Assembly: GCA_913056305.1 (NCBI GenBank)
Contig: CAJXMR010000009.1
Span: forward strand, 1 to 61,174
DNA from: an uncultured Ralstonia sp.
GTDB lineage: Bacteria; Pseudomonadota; Gammaproteobacteria; Burkholderiales; Burkholderiaceae
Direction: 5' to 3'
DNA length: 61,174 nt
Shown here: positions 18,015 through 28,225 of the stretch, in pieces
How positions within the stretch are numbered: position 1 is the stretch's first letter
Layout of the letters: every line of letters starts with the position of its first letter
Translations under genes and position numbers: made by a program
The notes under the pieces: model-generated
Seen by the model: the letters and a program-made list of their open reading frames with translations, nothing else
Told to the model about the DNA's origin: nothing
Databases searched by the model: none

Positions 18015-19616
18015 ATGTCCGAATCCACGCTGGCCCCCGAGGCCGGCAACGCAACCGAGAAAGCGCTGACGATCCGCGTGCACGACAGCGACAACGTCGC
18101 CATCGTCGTCAACGCGCGTGGCTTGCCTGCCGGCACGGCACTGGCCGACGGCACCGTACTGGTCGAAGGCGTGCCGCAAGGCCACAAGGTGGCGCTGTCT
18201 GACCTGGCCGAAGGCGATGCCGTCATCCGTTATGGCGAGGTGATCGGCTATGCCGTCAAACCACTGCCGCGCGGCAGCTGGATCAACGAACACGCAGTCA
18301 AGCTGCCATCCGCACCCGCGCTCGATGAGCTGCCGCTGGCCACGCGCCCCGATCCGAAGCTGGCGCCGCTGGAGGGCTACACCTTCGAGGGCTACCGCAA
18401 CACCGACGGCACGGTCGGCACCAAGAACGTGCTCGGCATCATGACCAGCGTGCAGTGCGTGGCCGGCGTGACGGACCACGTGGTCGCGCGCATCAAGCGC
18501 GAGCTGCTGCCGCTGTACCCGAACGTCGACGATGTGGTGGCGCTCAATCACGTCTATGGCTGCGGCGTCGCCATCAACGCGCCGGCGGCCATCGTGCCGA
18601 TCCGCACGCTGCAGAACCTGGCGCTCAACCCGAACTTTGGCGGCGAGATCATGGTGATCGGCCTGGGCTGCGAGAAGCTCGTGCCCGAGCGCCTCGTGCC
18701 GGAGAAGCTCGCCCCGGGCGGCCGTATCCCCATCGAGGTGGCCGGCACCGCCGATTCGCCCGTGCTACGCCTGCAGGACGAAGCCTTCGACGGCTTCACC
18801 GGCATGGTCGAGGCCATCCTGGAGATGGCCGAGCACCGCCTCGCGCAACTGAACAAGCGCCGGCGCGAAACCTGCCCGGCGTCGGACCTCGTGGTCGGCG
18901 TGCAGTGCGGCGGCAGCGATGCGTTCTCGGGCGTGACCGCCAACCCGGCGGTCGGCTTTGCGGCCGACCTGATCGTGCGTGCCGGCGGCACCGTGATGTT
19001 CTCGGAAGTGACCGAGGTGCGCGACGCCATCCACCTGCTCACGCCGCGCGCCATCGATGAAGACGTCGGCCGCGCGCTGCTGCGCGAGATGGACTGGTAC
19101 GACAACTACTTGAGCGGCGGCCAGACCGACCGAAGCGCCAACCCGTCGCCCGGCAACAAGAAGGGCGGCCTGTCCAACGTGGTGGAGAAGGCGCTGGGCT
19201 CCATCGTCAAGTCGGGCAGCACGCCCATCGTCGACGTGCTCGGCCCGGGCGAGAAGGTGCGCCGCAAGGGCCTGATCTTCGCGGCTACACCGGCCAGCGA
19301 TTTTGTGTGCGGCACCCTGCAGCTCGCCTCGGGCATGAACCTGCAGGTATTCACCACGGGGCGCGGCACGCCGTACGGCCTGGCCATGGCGCCGGTGATC
19401 AAGGTGTCGACGCGCAAGGCGCTGTCCGAGCGCTGGCACGACCTGATCGACCTCGACGCCGGCCGTATCGCCACCGGTGAAGCGAGCATTGCCGACATCG
19501 GCTGGGAGCTGTTCCACCTCATCCTCGACGTGGCCAGCGGCCGCAAGCAGGTGTGCGCCGACAAGCTCGGGCTGCACAATGCGCTGGCCCTGTTCAATCC
19601 TGCTCCAGTGACCTGA
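18015..19616 (+). CDS. garD: Galactarate dehydratase, UxaA/GarD family
   Basis: Iron-dependent dehydratase of 533 residues. The SAF domain (residues about 15-100, [20 protein letters not shown]) is followed by the large UxaA domain with [58 protein letters not shown] and [20 protein letters not shown]. The reaction is galactarate to 5-dehydro-4-deoxy-D-glucarate, the same product as GudD, so the operon can use both epimeric aldarates. Altronate dehydratase (UxaA) is the alternative, but no other isomerase-route gene is present. ATG at 18015 follows GGAG; an alternative in-frame ATG is at 17988. Confidence 0.88.
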   Translation: MSESTLAPEAGNATEKALTIRVHDSDNVAIVVNARGLPAGTALADGTVLVEGVPQGHKVALSDLAEGDAVIRYGEVIGYAVKPLPRGSWINEHAVKLPSAPALDELPLATRPDPKLAPLEGYTFEGYRNTDGTVGTKNVLGIMTSVQCVAGVTDHVVARIKRELLPLYPNVDDVVALNHVYGCGVAINAPAAIVPIRTLQNLALNPNFGGEIMVIGLGCEKLVPERLVPEKLAPGGRIPIEVAGTADSPVLRLQDEAFDGFTGMVEAILEMAEHRLAQLNKRRRETCPASDLVVGVQCGGSDAFSGVTANPAVGFAADLIVRAGGTVMFSEVTEVRDAIHLLTPRAIDEDVGRALLREMDWYDNYLSGGQTDRSANPSPGNKKGGLSNVVEKALGSIVKSGSTPIVDVLGPGEKVRRKGLIFAATPASDFVCGTLQLASGMNLQVFTTGRGTPYGLAMAPVIKVSTRKALSERWHDLIDLDAGRIATGEASIADIGWELFHLILDVASGRKQVCADKLGLHNALALFNPAPVT

Positions 19617-19617
19617 C

Positions 19618-20466
19618 ATGACGCATACCGACGCACAAGCCCCGGCCGATCCGCTGGCGGGCATCACCACCCGTTGCCATCGCCTGCTGCTGACCGGCGC
19701 GGGGGGCAACCTCGGCAAGGTGCTGCGCGAGCGCTTGCCGCAGTACGCCGACGTGCTGCGCCTGTCCGACATCGCTGATCTTGGCGCCGCACGTGACGGC
19801 GAAGAGATCGTGCCGTGCAACCTGGCCGATGCGCAGGCTGTCGACGCACTCGTCGCCGGCACCGATGCGATCGTGCACTTGGGTGGCATCTCGGTCGAGC
19901 GGCCGTTCGAAGAGATCCTGCCGGCCAACATCCAGGGCACCTACAACCTGTATGAAGCCGCCCGGCGCCACGGCGTGCGCCGCATCGTGTTCGCCAGCTC
20001 GAACCACACCATCGGCTTCTACAAGCAGGGCGAGATCATTGACAGCACCGTGCCGACCAAGCCCGACGGCTACTACGGCTTGAGCAAGGTCTTTGGCGAG
20101 CAGCTCGCCAGCTTCTATTTCGAACGCTACGGCATCGAGACCGTGGCGATCCGCATCGGCTCCTCGTTCGCCGAGGCCCGCGACCGCCGCATGCTGGTCA
20201 CCTGGCTCGGCTACGACGATCTGGAGCAACTGATCCGCCGCGCGCTGTTCGTCCCCAACGTTGGCTTTACGGTGGTCTACGGCATGTCGGCCAACCGCGA
20301 CCACTGGTGGGACAACCGCCACGCCGCGCACCTCGGCTACGTGCCCACCGAGACCAGCGAGATCTTCCGCGCGCAGGTCGAGGCGCAACCGCCGCTGCCC
20401 GCCGACGATCCGGCCGCGCAGTACCAGGGCGGCGCCTTCGTCAACGCCGGCCCGTTCGGAGACTGA
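19618..20466 (+). CDS. udh: Uronate dehydrogenase
   Basis: NAD-dependent short-chain/epimerase-type enzyme of 282 residues that oxidises D-galacturonate or D-glucuronate at C1 to the aldaro-lactone. The Rossmann motif is TGAGGNLG at 26-33, the serine is in FASSNH at 125-130 and the YxxxK pair is Y153/K157. The VHLGGISVERPFEEILPANI segment is characteristic of Udh. Its ATG lies 1 bp after the garD stop, so the two are translationally coupled. Confidence 0.9.
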   Translation: MTHTDAQAPADPLAGITTRCHRLLLTGAGGNLGKVLRERLPQYADVLRLSDIADLGAARDGEEIVPCNLADAQAVDALVAGTDAIVHLGGISVERPFEEILPANIQGTYNLYEAARRHGVRRIVFASSNHTIGFYKQGEIIDSTVPTKPDGYYGLSKVFGEQLASFYFERYGIETVAIRIGSSFAEARDRRMLVTWLGYDDLEQLIRRALFVPNVGFTVVYGMSANRDHWWDNRHAAHLGYVPTETSEIFRAQVEAQPPLPADDPAAQYQGGAFVNAGPFGD

Positions 20467-20470
20467 CACC

Positions 20471-21355
20471 ATGCGCGCACACGTGGAACGCATCGGCACC
20501 ATGCGCTGCGGCGTCGGCGAAAGCCCGGTCTGGCACCCAGGCGAGCAGGCGCTGTACTGGACGGACATTCCCGCGCGCACGCTGTGGCGCTGGCATCCGG
20601 AGAGCGGCCGCGCCGATCAGTGGGCCGTGCCGGAGATGACCGGCTGCATGGCGATGGTCCAGGGCGGCGGCTGGCTGCTGGCGATGGAGACCGGCGTCTT
20701 CCGCACCGGGCCGTTGCAGCCCGGTCTGCCCGTGCTCGCACCCGAGCGCCTGGCGGAAGTTCCGCACGCCACCCCCGACATGCGCTTCAACGACGGCCGC
20801 TGCGACCGCCAGGGCCGGCTGCGCGCCGGCACCATGGTCCTGAACATGTCGCTGGCCGTCCCCGACGGCAAGGTCTACGGCTTCGATGCCGCCAGCGGCC
20901 GCCTCGATGCGCTGCTGGATGACCTGATCGTGCCCAACGGCATGGCCTTCAGCCCCGACGGCCGCACGATGTACCTGTCCGACTCGCACCCGAACCGACA
21001 GGTGGTCTGGGCCTTCGACTACGACATCGCCAGCGGCACGCCGCACAACCGCCGCGTCTTCATCGACATGCACAACCACCCCGGCCGCCCTGACGGCGCT
21101 GCCGTGGACGCCGACGGCTGCTACTGGATCTGCGGCAACGATGCCGGGCTGGTGCATCGCTTCACGCCGGCCGGGCGGCTCGATCGCAGCATCGCCATCC
21201 CTGCCACCAAGCCGGCCATGTGCTCGTTTGGCGGGCCGGGGCTGGACACCTTGTTCGTCACGTCGATCCGCATCGACGGCGACCCGCTCTCGGGCAGCAC
21301 GTTTGCTGTACGCCCGGGCGTGACCGGACTACCGGAGCCCATGTTGCACATCTGA
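20471..21355 (+). CDS. SMP-30/gluconolactonase-family aldarolactonase
   Basis: Beta-propeller lactonase of 294 residues without a signal peptide, so cytoplasmic. Metal-site residues lie in GVGESPVWHPGEQALYWTDI, DMRFNDGRCDRQGRL and LIVPNGMAFSPDGRTMYLSD. It starts 4 bp after the udh stop and almost certainly hydrolyses the galactaro- or glucaro-lactone made by Udh to the free aldarate used by GarD and GudD. Confidence 0.88.
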   Translation: MRAHVERIGTMRCGVGESPVWHPGEQALYWTDIPARTLWRWHPESGRADQWAVPEMTGCMAMVQGGGWLLAMETGVFRTGPLQPGLPVLAPERLAEVPHATPDMRFNDGRCDRQGRLRAGTMVLNMSLAVPDGKVYGFDAASGRLDALLDDLIVPNGMAFSPDGRTMYLSDSHPNRQVVWAFDYDIASGTPHNRRVFIDMHNHPGRPDGAAVDADGCYWICGNDAGLVHRFTPAGRLDRSIAIPATKPAMCSFGGPGLDTLFVTSIRIDGDPLSGSTFAVRPGVTGLPEPMLHI

Positions 21356-21409
21356 ACGCAGCACAGCCCCACACCACAATCAAAACGGGGCCCCTAGGAG
21401 ACAACACAC

Positions 21410-22708
21410 ATGAACACCATCAAAGGCTTGCGCTGGTGGATGATCGGGCTCGTCCTCACGGGCCTGGTCATGAACTACCTCGCGCGCAACGCGCTGGCCG
21501 TGGCCGCACCCGAAGTCAACAAGGTCCTGAACATCACCACGCAGCAGTACAGCTACATCGTGGCGGCGTTCCAGGGCGCGTACATGCTGATGCAGCCGGT
21601 GGCGGGTTATGTGCTCGACGTGCTCGGCACCAAGCTGGGCTTCGCGCTGTTTGCGGGGGCATGGTCGGTGGTGTGCCTGCTGCACAGCACGGCGGGCAAC
21701 TGGGTGTCGCTGGCGGTGTTCCGCGCGATGCTGGGGGTGACGGAGGCGGCGGGGTTCCCCTCGGCGCTGCGCGCGACGTCCGAATGGTTTCCGGCCAAGG
21801 AGCGCTCGATTGCCACCGGCTGGTTCAACATCGGGTCTTCGGTGGGAGCGGTGCTGGCGCCGCCGCTGGTGGTCTGGTGCATCCTGCACGGCAACTGGCG
21901 CTTCGCGTTTGCCGTGATCGGGGTGCTGGGGCTGGTGTGGAGCGTGCTCTGGTTCCTGCTGTACCGCGTGCCGGCCCAGCACCCGCGCTTGTCTGCCGAC
22001 GAGCACGCATACATCCTCGCCGGGCAGGACGCGCCGGTGAGCGATGCGGTTGCCGCCAAGCCGTCGTGGGGCCGCATCGTGCGCAGCCGGCGCTTCTGGG
22101 GGATCGCCATCCCGCGCTTCCTGTCGGAGCCGGCCTGGCAGACCTTCAACTTCTGGATTCCGCTCTATCTCGCGACCGAGCGCCACATGAACCTCAAGGA
22201 GATCGCCCTGTTCGCATGGCTGCCGTTCCTGGCGGCGGACATTGGCTGCGTGCTCGGCGGCTATCTGGCGCCGTGGTACCAGAAGCGGTTTGCGACGTCG
22301 CTCATCACCTCGCGCAAGATGGTGATGGTGTCGGGCGCGGTCTGCATGATCGGGCCGGCCTGCATCGGGTTGGCGGCCAGTCCGTACACGGCGATTGCGC
22401 TGTTCTGCCTTGGCGGCTTCGCGCACCAGACCTTGTCGGGCGCGCTGTACACCTTGACGTCCGACCTGTTTGGCAAACACGAGGTCGGCACCGCCGTGGG
22501 CTTGGCCGGCATGTCGGGCTGGTTGGGCGGCATGCTGTTCTCGCTGGCGGTGGGCACGTTGGCGGCCACCATTGGCTACAACCCGCTGTTCGTGGCGCTG
22601 GCGGTCTTCGATATCATCGCCGCCGTGGTGGTGTGGACGGTGCTGCGCGACGAGCCGCATCGGCCTGTGGCGATGCCGGCGAGCGAGCTTGGCGTGGCCG
22701 GTAGTTGA
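21410..22708 (+). CDS. MFS transporter, hexuronate (ExuT-like)
   Basis: Twelve-helix major facilitator of 432 residues of the same anion:cation symporter branch as ExuT. Segments include LVMNYLARNALAVAAPEVNK, YSYIVAAFQGAYMLMQPVAG and SEWFPAKERSIATGWFNIGS. It follows the udh and lactonase genes, which points to galacturonate/glucuronate uptake, whereas the transporter at 15201 is placed with the aldarate enzymes. An AGGAGA ribosome site precedes ATG 21410. Last gene of the operon. Confidence 0.86.
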   Translation: MNTIKGLRWWMIGLVLTGLVMNYLARNALAVAAPEVNKVLNITTQQYSYIVAAFQGAYMLMQPVAGYVLDVLGTKLGFALFAGAWSVVCLLHSTAGNWVSLAVFRAMLGVTEAAGFPSALRATSEWFPAKERSIATGWFNIGSSVGAVLAPPLVVWCILHGNWRFAFAVIGVLGLVWSVLWFLLYRVPAQHPRLSADEHAYILAGQDAPVSDAVAAKPSWGRIVRSRRFWGIAIPRFLSEPAWQTFNFWIPLYLATERHMNLKEIALFAWLPFLAADIGCVLGGYLAPWYQKRFATSLITSRKMVMVSGAVCMIGPACIGLAASPYTAIALFCLGGFAHQTLSGALYTLTSDLFGKHEVGTAVGLAGMSGWLGGMLFSLAVGTLAATIGYNPLFVALAVFDIIAAVVVWTVLRDEPHRPVAMPASELGVAGS

Positions 22709-23046
22709 GGGCACGCCGCGGTTTCACTGGTTCTTCTTTTCTGAGGTTTTCACCTTCCATCGTTCAGATACGGCAGGCGTGTCCAGGCCTGCCGTCATCG
22801 CCCTCGACGCTCCCCGCAGGTGTTCTCTTTTTTTACCTAGATCAGGTTATTGGCTAGGCAGACTCCCCTGACCATACTCCCCCGATCAGCAAAACATAAG
22901 AAACGTGCTCGCCTGGGCTCCAGGCGCCATTCGCGGATTCGCAGTCGCTGTCGCAGTCGCAGTCGCAGTCGTCGCAGTACGCAAGTGGAAGTAGCAGATA
23001 CCGCCGCACGCTGGCGGTTTTGAGCACTACAACGGGAGGGTGTGTC
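22709..23046 (+). other. Gene-free stretch between hexuronate transporter and MHYT gene
   Basis: Contains a hairpin with an 8-bp perfect stem (ACGGCAGG/CCTGCCGT, 22770-22795) but no T-run, possibly the operon's terminator. An AT-rich patch at 22825-22860 and a hexanucleotide repeat (22939-22977) follow. No convincing gene. Confidence 0.5.
22939..22977 (+). repeat. TCGCAG hexanucleotide tandem repeat
   Basis: Five copies of TCGCAG and one TCGCTG variant in 39 bp, interrupted once by an extra TCG. It sits 70-108 bp before the MHYT start. Copy number of such short repeats can change by slippage; an effect on the downstream promoter or leader is possible but unproven. Confidence 0.8.
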
Positions 23047-23829
23047 ATGTTCAACGGCTTTCAAGCTGTTCCGGGCGCGGTCGTGCCGTATACGTACGAT
23101 TGGCTGCTCGTCGCGTTGTCCTATCTCATTTCGGTCTCTGGCGCATACGTTGGCTTGCGATGGTCGCGGCGCATGCGGCGGCCCGACGGTCGCATCGATA
23201 CCGACCGGCTGATCTGCGCCAGCGTCGCGCTTGGCGGCGGAGCGGTCTGGTCGATGCACTTCATTGGCATGGCCGCGTATCGGGCGCCCGTGCGCATGGA
23301 GTTCAACCTGTTCCTGACCGTGCTCTCACTGCTGGTGGTGATCGTGTTTGCCGGTGCGGGGCTGGTGGTCGCGTCGCGCACCACCGGCAACCGCGTCGGT
23401 AACATCGTCCGGGGAGGCATGCTGACCGGGTTGGGGGTGGCTGTCATGCACTACACCGGCATGGATGCCGTACACACCAACAGCGAATTCGACTGGAGCC
23501 TGTCGATCGTCGCGCTGTCTGCGCTGATCGCGGTGGTGGTGTCGATCGTCGCGCTGTGGCTGGCGACCACCGTCAAGACCAAGGGCAAGCAACTGGGCGC
23601 GGCGCTCATCATGGGCGTGGCGGTCTGCGGCATGCACTACACCGGCATGACCGCCGGCACCATGATCTGCACCGGCCAGACCTATTCGCCGTCGCTGTTT
23701 GCGATCGAGGGCGGCAACATCGGCTACGCGGTGTTCGTGTTGGCGGGCGTCGTCCTGATGGTGATCCTGATGATCGAGGCCACGCGCGGCTCGGCTGTGT
23801 CCAGGCCGGTGCCCTCGGGCGGCGCGTGA
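23047..23829 (+). CDS. Stand-alone MHYT-domain membrane sensor
   Basis: Seven-helix inner-membrane protein of 260 residues made only of the MHYT domain. The name-giving motif occurs three times: SMHFIGM near residue 76, MHYTGM near residue 138 and MHYTGM near residue 197. MHYT domains are thought to bind copper and sense a diatomic gas or redox state, and usually are fused to GGDEF, EAL or kinase domains. Here no output domain is attached, so any partner must be separate. ATG at 23047 follows GGGAGG. The gene stands alone between two operons. Confidence 0.9.
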   Translation: MFNGFQAVPGAVVPYTYDWLLVALSYLISVSGAYVGLRWSRRMRRPDGRIDTDRLICASVALGGGAVWSMHFIGMAAYRAPVRMEFNLFLTVLSLLVVIVFAGAGLVVASRTTGNRVGNIVRGGMLTGLGVAVMHYTGMDAVHTNSEFDWSLSIVALSALIAVVVSIVALWLATTVKTKGKQLGAALIMGVAVCGMHYTGMTAGTMICTGQTYSPSLFAIEGGNIGYAVFVLAGVVLMVILMIEATRGSAVSRPVPSGGA

Positions 23830-23835
23830 TACGCG

Positions 23836-23864
23836 AAAAAAAAAAGCCCGCCGTGTAGGCGGGC
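23836..23864 (-). terminator. Intrinsic terminator for minus-strand transcripts
   Basis: On the minus strand, a GCCCGCC/GGCGGGC stem with 5-base loop is followed by ten T. The A-run is on the 5' side of the plus strand, so it acts only on transcripts from the chemoreceptor side. It lies 285 bp beyond the chemoreceptor stop at 24150. Confidence 0.85.
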
Positions 23865-24149
23865 AGCACGATCCAAGTTTGCTCAGGGAGACGACGCCAG
23901 CGCGTCAAAAGCCGACTAGCGGACCGTGCGGCAGTGATACGTCAACAAGGCGCTCAACCGTGCTCCGCCGTACCGCACACGAGACGGCGAGGTCGGGGAG
24001 GGGCCACCGATCTCGCCTGACCCGGCACGGCAGCTGAGCCGGCTTCCGTATCAAGGCTGCACCCACTGTAGCGGCGCACCCACGGCCAGTCCACGCCTGG
24101 CCGCGGGTTTCTGAGCATTGATGAATTTTGGGCCGCCACCATGGTGTGC
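23865..24149 (-). other. Gene-free stretch between chemoreceptor gene and its terminator
   Basis: Together with the terminator this makes a roughly 320-bp gap after the MHYT gene. I see no protein with support on either strand. The length before the terminator leaves room for a long 3' untranslated region or a separate small RNA ending at the T-run; no promoter was recognised. Confidence 0.4.
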
Positions 24150-25727
24150 CTAACCTGCGCTCAACGTCGGCGTGGATTCCGCGCCGTCAAGACGAAAGAA
24201 CGCAACCGTCGCGCTGAGCTGCTGCCCCTGTTCCTGCAACGATGCAGAAGCCGCGGCCGCCTGTTCCACGAGCGCGGCGTTCTGCTGCGTCACCTCATCC
24301 ATCTGCGTGACCGCCAGGCTGACTTGCTCGATGCCGCGGCTTTGCTCGGAAGACGCCGCAGCGATCTCGCCCATGATGTGGGTCACGCGCTCGATCGCCT
24401 TCGTGACGTCGGACATCGTCTTGCCCGCCTCATCGACCAGCAACGAGCCGTTCTGCACTTTCTCCACCGAGGTCTCGATCAGGCCCTTGATCTCCCTCGC
24501 CGCGCTTGACGAGCGCTGGGCCAGCGTACGCACCTCGCTGGCCACCACGGCAAAGCCGCGGCCCTGTTCACCCGCCCGCGCTGCCTCGACGGCGGCATTG
24601 AGCGCGAGGATGTTCGTCTGGAACGCGATGCTCTCGATCATGCCCGTGATCTCGGCGATCTTGTTGGAGCTGTCGCTGATCTCGCCCATCCGGTCGACCA
24701 CCTGATCGACCACGGCCCGCCCTTGGTTGGCGATGGCCGAGGCGGTGGCCGCGAGCTCGTTGGCCTGGTGCGCATGGTCCGTGTTCTGCTTCACGATGGC
24801 AGTGAGTTCCTCCATGCTCGACGCGGTCTCTTCCAGCGAGCTGGCCTGCTGCTCCGTGCGTGAAGACAGATCGAGGTTGCCGGCGGCGATCTGGCCGCTG
24901 GCGGCGGCGATATTCTGCGTGCCGCCGCGTACGCGGCCGACGACGCCGGTCAGGCTTTCGGTCATGTCGCGCAGGGCACGCAGCAACTGCCCGGTCTCGT
25001 CCGTGCTTTGCACGTCGATCCGGTGCGTCAGATCCCCCGCGGCTACCGCGTTGGCCAAGGTCACGGCGTCGGCGAGCGGGCGGGTGATCGAACGCGTGAC
25101 GCCTAGGGCCAGGATCACAGCCAGCGCAACCGAGCTCGCCACAGTGGCCAGCATGATCCGGATGGTCCGCGTGTAGTCCGCCTCCACCTGTGCGGCGGCG
25201 TCCTGATTCAGCTTCACCTGACGATCGATCAGCGCCCGGATCGAACCAAACAGCTTGTCCTGCATGGGCTGGACGTCCCGGGCAAGGAAGATCGCGGCCG
25301 CTTCCATATTGCCGGCATCGACCAGCGGGATGACCTTTTCATAAAGTGGCACGATGTCTTTCTTCCCGGCTTCGATCGCGGCGTGAAGCTGCTGTCCTTC
25401 TGCGGAATGGATCAGCGGTTTCATTTTCGCCAGATCTTGGTCGAGCTTCTGCCGGTAGGTGACGATCCTTTTGGACATCGTCTCCTGCAACTCTCTGTCT
25501 TGATAGATCACGTAGTCCCGAATGGCCCGCGCGACTTCATTCAGGTCCCCTTGCAGTTCGTAGGCGAGGGCGATCTTCGCGTTGTTCTCGTGGACGATGA
25601 GGTCCGTCTGCTGCTTGCCGGCGGAAATCGAGCTCCAGCCGACAGTGGCGTTGATCAGCAGCAGGATCACAAGCGCAGCGAAGCCAAGGCTGAGCCGGAC
25701 GGATATCTTCAGGTTGTTGAGCAGCAT
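24150..25727 (-). CDS. Methyl-accepting chemotaxis protein (Tsr/Tar type, 4-helix-bundle sensor)
   Basis: Inner-membrane chemoreceptor of 525 residues. TM1 is at about residues 8-30, the periplasmic four-helix sensor at 31-190, TM2 at 191-211 and HAMP at about 212-265. The signalling coiled coil has the conserved tip [20 protein letters not shown] followed by [20 protein letters not shown]. There is no C-terminal NWETF-type pentapeptide (it ends STPTLSAG), so methylation enzymes would have to act without that tether. Its start lies 66 bp after the stop of the next chemoreceptor on the same strand. Ligand unknown. Confidence 0.94.
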   Translation of the reverse strand: MLLNNLKISVRLSLGFAALVILLLINATVGWSSISAGKQQTDLIVHENNAKIALAYELQGDLNEVARAIRDYVIYQDRELQETMSKRIVTYRQKLDQDLAKMKPLIHSAEGQQLHAAIEAGKKDIVPLYEKVIPLVDAGNMEAAAIFLARDVQPMQDKLFGSIRALIDRQVKLNQDAAAQVEADYTRTIRIMLATVASSVALAVILALGVTRSITRPLADAVTLANAVAAGDLTHRIDVQSTDETGQLLRALRDMTESLTGVVGRVRGGTQNIAAASGQIAAGNLDLSSRTEQQASSLEETASSMEELTAIVKQNTDHAHQANELAATASAIANQGRAVVDQVVDRMGEISDSSNKIAEITGMIESIAFQTNILALNAAVEAARAGEQGRGFAVVASEVRTLAQRSSSAAREIKGLIETSVEKVQNGSLLVDEAGKTMSDVTKAIERVTHIMGEIAAASSEQSRGIEQVSLAVTQMDEVTQQNAALVEQAAAASASLQEQGQQLSATVAFFRLDGAESTPTLSAG

Positions 25728-25793
25728 GTCTTTTCAGCCAAGGTCAATGTCGTGAATCATGCGTTGTGCAGCGAAGTGCTGAGGACACCAACG

Positions 25794-27356
25794 TTAAGCC
25801 AACGTACCTTTCGCCAGCCTGAACACCGACACGGCATGCTTCAACTGCGCAGCCCGTTCCTCCAGCGACTGCGCCGCCGCAGTCGACTGCTCGACCAGCG
25901 CCGCGTTCTGCTGCGTGACCTCGTCCATCTGCTGCACGGCCTGTCCGACGTGCTCGATATTGCGGCTTTGTTCTTCCGATGCCTCGGCGATCTCGCCCAC
26001 GATCTGCGCCACGCGGGCAATCTCGGCCTCGATCCGGTGGATGGTGGCGCCGACGTCATGGGTGGCTTCGGTGCTTTCCCGCACGCCCTCGACCGAACGT
26101 TCGATCAGCTGCTTGATCTCCCGGGCGGCCACCGACGAGCGCTGCGCCAGGCTGCGGACCTCACCCGCCACCACCGCAAAGCCACGACCTTGCTCGCCGG
26201 CGCGGGCGGCTTCCACCGCGGCGTTGAGGGCGAGGATGTTGGTCTGGAAGGCGATGCCCTCGATCACGCCGGTGATGTCGGCGATCTTGCTGGACGCCTC
26301 GTGCATGCGCTGCATGGTCCCGCCCAGGCGGCTGACGGCCTCCTGCGCGCCGGTGGCCACGCCCGCAGCTGCGGTGGCCAGCGTGCTGGCCTGCCGTGCG
26401 CTGTCGGCATTGCGGCGGACCGTTTCGGTCAGCTCCGTCATGCTGGAGGCGGTTTCCTCGAGCGAGGCCGCCTGCTGCTCGGTCCGCGCGGATAGGTCAC
26501 TGCTGCCGGCGGCCACCTGGCCGGAGGCGGTGGCGATGGTATCCGTACTGTCATGCACCTCCTGCACGATCGTCGCCAGGTTGGCGCGCATCGCGTCCAG
26601 CGCGCGCGCGAGCTGGCCGGTTTCATCCGCTGCCTGGGCATGGAGAGAATGGATGCGGGTCGACAGGTCACCACGGGCCACGTCGTCGGCGAGGTGAACC
26701 GCTTGCGAAATCGGCCGCACGATCGAACGCGTGATCCAGATGGCGGCGAGGATCGCCAGCAGTGTGCTGGCTACGGCAATGGCCAGCAGGATGAGCGTGG
26801 CGCGCCGGGCCGCCTCCATGGCACTGTTGCCTGCGTCGACCATGCGCTGCGCCTGGTGATTGGCCAGCCCGTCCAGTGCCTCGAAGTAGGCCGCCTGGGG
26901 GGGCGGCATCTCGTCCTGCAGGATCGCCAGCGCGCCGCTCTTGTCATCGGCCTCGATGCGTGCGATGGCGCGGTTGCGGATGGCGACGTAGGGGTCCTGC
27001 GTTTGCAGGATGCGCTGGAACAGATCCGTGCCCGCCTTGGAGGCCACCAGTTTCTGGAGCGCTTCACGCGCCTTGGCGCTTTCCACGCGCACGGCTTGGA
27101 TCTTCTGCAACGGGGCTTTCGCCGCAGCCGCGTCCTGCGCCATCCATGCGTCGCGCACGAGTACAGCGGAGGTGCCTGCATTGAACTTCAATTGCGCGAC
27201 CAGCGCAGTCTTCGGATACAGCTCGCTCGCCATCTGCTGGAGATCGTTGCTGGCTGCGTTCATCTGGAAGATGGCCAGCGCCGTTGTCAGCAGGCCCAGC
27301 GCGACCACAAACCCGAACGCGATGCCAAGCCTGAGCCCGATTTTCAAGCGGGTCAT
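25794..27356 (-). CDS. Methyl-accepting chemotaxis protein (second, 4-helix-bundle sensor)
   Basis: Chemoreceptor of 520 residues with the same plan as its neighbour: TM1 about 10-31, periplasmic sensor to about 190, TM2 about 191-211, HAMP, then the signalling domain with [20 protein letters not shown] at the hairpin tip. The signalling halves are very alike while the sensor halves differ, the usual outcome of receptor duplication. It also lacks a C-terminal receptor pentapeptide. It is the upstream gene of the pair. Confidence 0.94.
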   Translation of the reverse strand: MTRLKIGLRLGIAFGFVVALGLLTTALAIFQMNAASNDLQQMASELYPKTALVAQLKFNAGTSAVLVRDAWMAQDAAAAKAPLQKIQAVRVESAKAREALQKLVASKAGTDLFQRILQTQDPYVAIRNRAIARIEADDKSGALAILQDEMPPPQAAYFEALDGLANHQAQRMVDAGNSAMEAARRATLILLAIAVASTLLAILAAIWITRSIVRPISQAVHLADDVARGDLSTRIHSLHAQAADETGQLARALDAMRANLATIVQEVHDSTDTIATASGQVAAGSSDLSARTEQQAASLEETASSMTELTETVRRNADSARQASTLATAAAGVATGAQEAVSRLGGTMQRMHEASSKIADITGVIEGIAFQTNILALNAAVEAARAGEQGRGFAVVAGEVRSLAQRSSVAAREIKQLIERSVEGVRESTEATHDVGATIHRIEAEIARVAQIVGEIAEASEEQSRNIEHVGQAVQQMDEVTQQNAALVEQSTAAAQSLEERAAQLKHAVSVFRLAKGTLA

Positions 27357-27715
27357 GAAATGCCTCTCAAGTATGCAATGTCACTTGGGTACGGGCAGGC
27401 CAGGCGCTTCTTGAGAAGATTGAGGATATTTGAGGATTGGCGGACAAGCAGGGCAGAGCGTGCGCGCGGCGGGCGCCTCCCGGCGCTGCAGCCGCGTCGC
27501 AACGCGGTGCCGGTGCCGTGGCGCCCACATCGCCCTGCTTGAAAAACACGCGACTTGAAAGCTTTGCGACGGGATGCCCCGCTCAAAATGACTCATATGA
27601 AGTAGATACGTCGCTAAAATCGGCCGACACAGCGCACGCTTTCTCCCGAGGCGGCCCGGCGTGCGGTGTGGGGGATCGGGAGACGATCTGAGTTGATACG
27701 CGCGAAAGGGGGACC
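27357..27715. other. Divergent regulatory gap between chemoreceptor and fecI
   Basis: 359 bp between the minus-strand chemoreceptor start and the plus-strand sigma-factor start. It must hold both promoters. An AT-richer patch lies at 27580-27625. I cannot assign a specific box and see no gene. Confidence 0.5.
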
Positions 27716-28225
27716 GTGACGCAAGCCTGCCTACCTGCCAACGAGCAGGCATCCGACTGGTTCCGAGAGCATTACGCCTGGCTGGCTGGCCGCGTGGGGC
27801 GCAAGACGGGCTGCCGCTTTGGCGCGGAAGACGTGGCGTCGGAGACGTTCATGCAGTTGCTGCAGATGCCGGGGTGGCAGGGTGCCCGTGAGCCGCGCGC
27901 GCTGCTCACCACGATTGCGCAGCGACTGCTGTATGAGGTCTGGCGCCGCCGCGATCTCGAACGTGCCTATCAGGCATGGGCCGCGGCGCTGCCCGAGGCC
28001 ACTCTCCCGTCGCCTGAGGAGCGGGCCCTGATCCTGGAAACCCTCACCACCATCGACCGCGTGCTGGACGGTTTGCCTGCCAAGGCACGCATCGCCTTCC
28101 TCTGCAGCCAGCTCGATGGACTGACCTATGCCGAGATTGCCGCGCGCCTGCAGGTGTCGGTGCGTATGGTGCAGAAGTACATGACCCAGGCGCTACGCCT
28201 GTGCTATCTGGCCGGCGCGTCGTGA
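27716..28225 (+). CDS. ECF sigma factor, FecI-like
   Basis: Extracytoplasmic-function sigma-70 factor of 169 residues with a GTG start after GGGGGACC. Region 2 covers DWFREHYAWLAGRVGRKTGC to about residue 85, and region 4 covers LDGLPAKARIAFLCSQLDGL, then TYAEIAARLQVSVRMVQKYM. It pairs with the next gene as in iron-starvation surface-signalling systems, where the anti-sigma FecR releases FecI when a TonB receptor is occupied. Confidence 0.9.
   Translation: MTQACLPANEQASDWFREHYAWLAGRVGRKTGCRFGAEDVASETFMQLLQMPGWQGAREPRALLTTIAQRLLYEVWRRRDLERAYQAWAAALPEATLPSPEERALILETLTTIDRVLDGLPAKARIAFLCSQLDGLTYAEIAARLQVSVRMVQKYMTQALRLCYLAGAS

Noticed and set aside
22854..23054. 66-residue minus-strand frame with a CDDCDCDCDSDCE run, resembling a metal-binding peptide
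   Set aside because: The Cys-Asp run is just the hexamer repeat read backwards, there is no ribosome site, and the frame overlaps the MHYT start.
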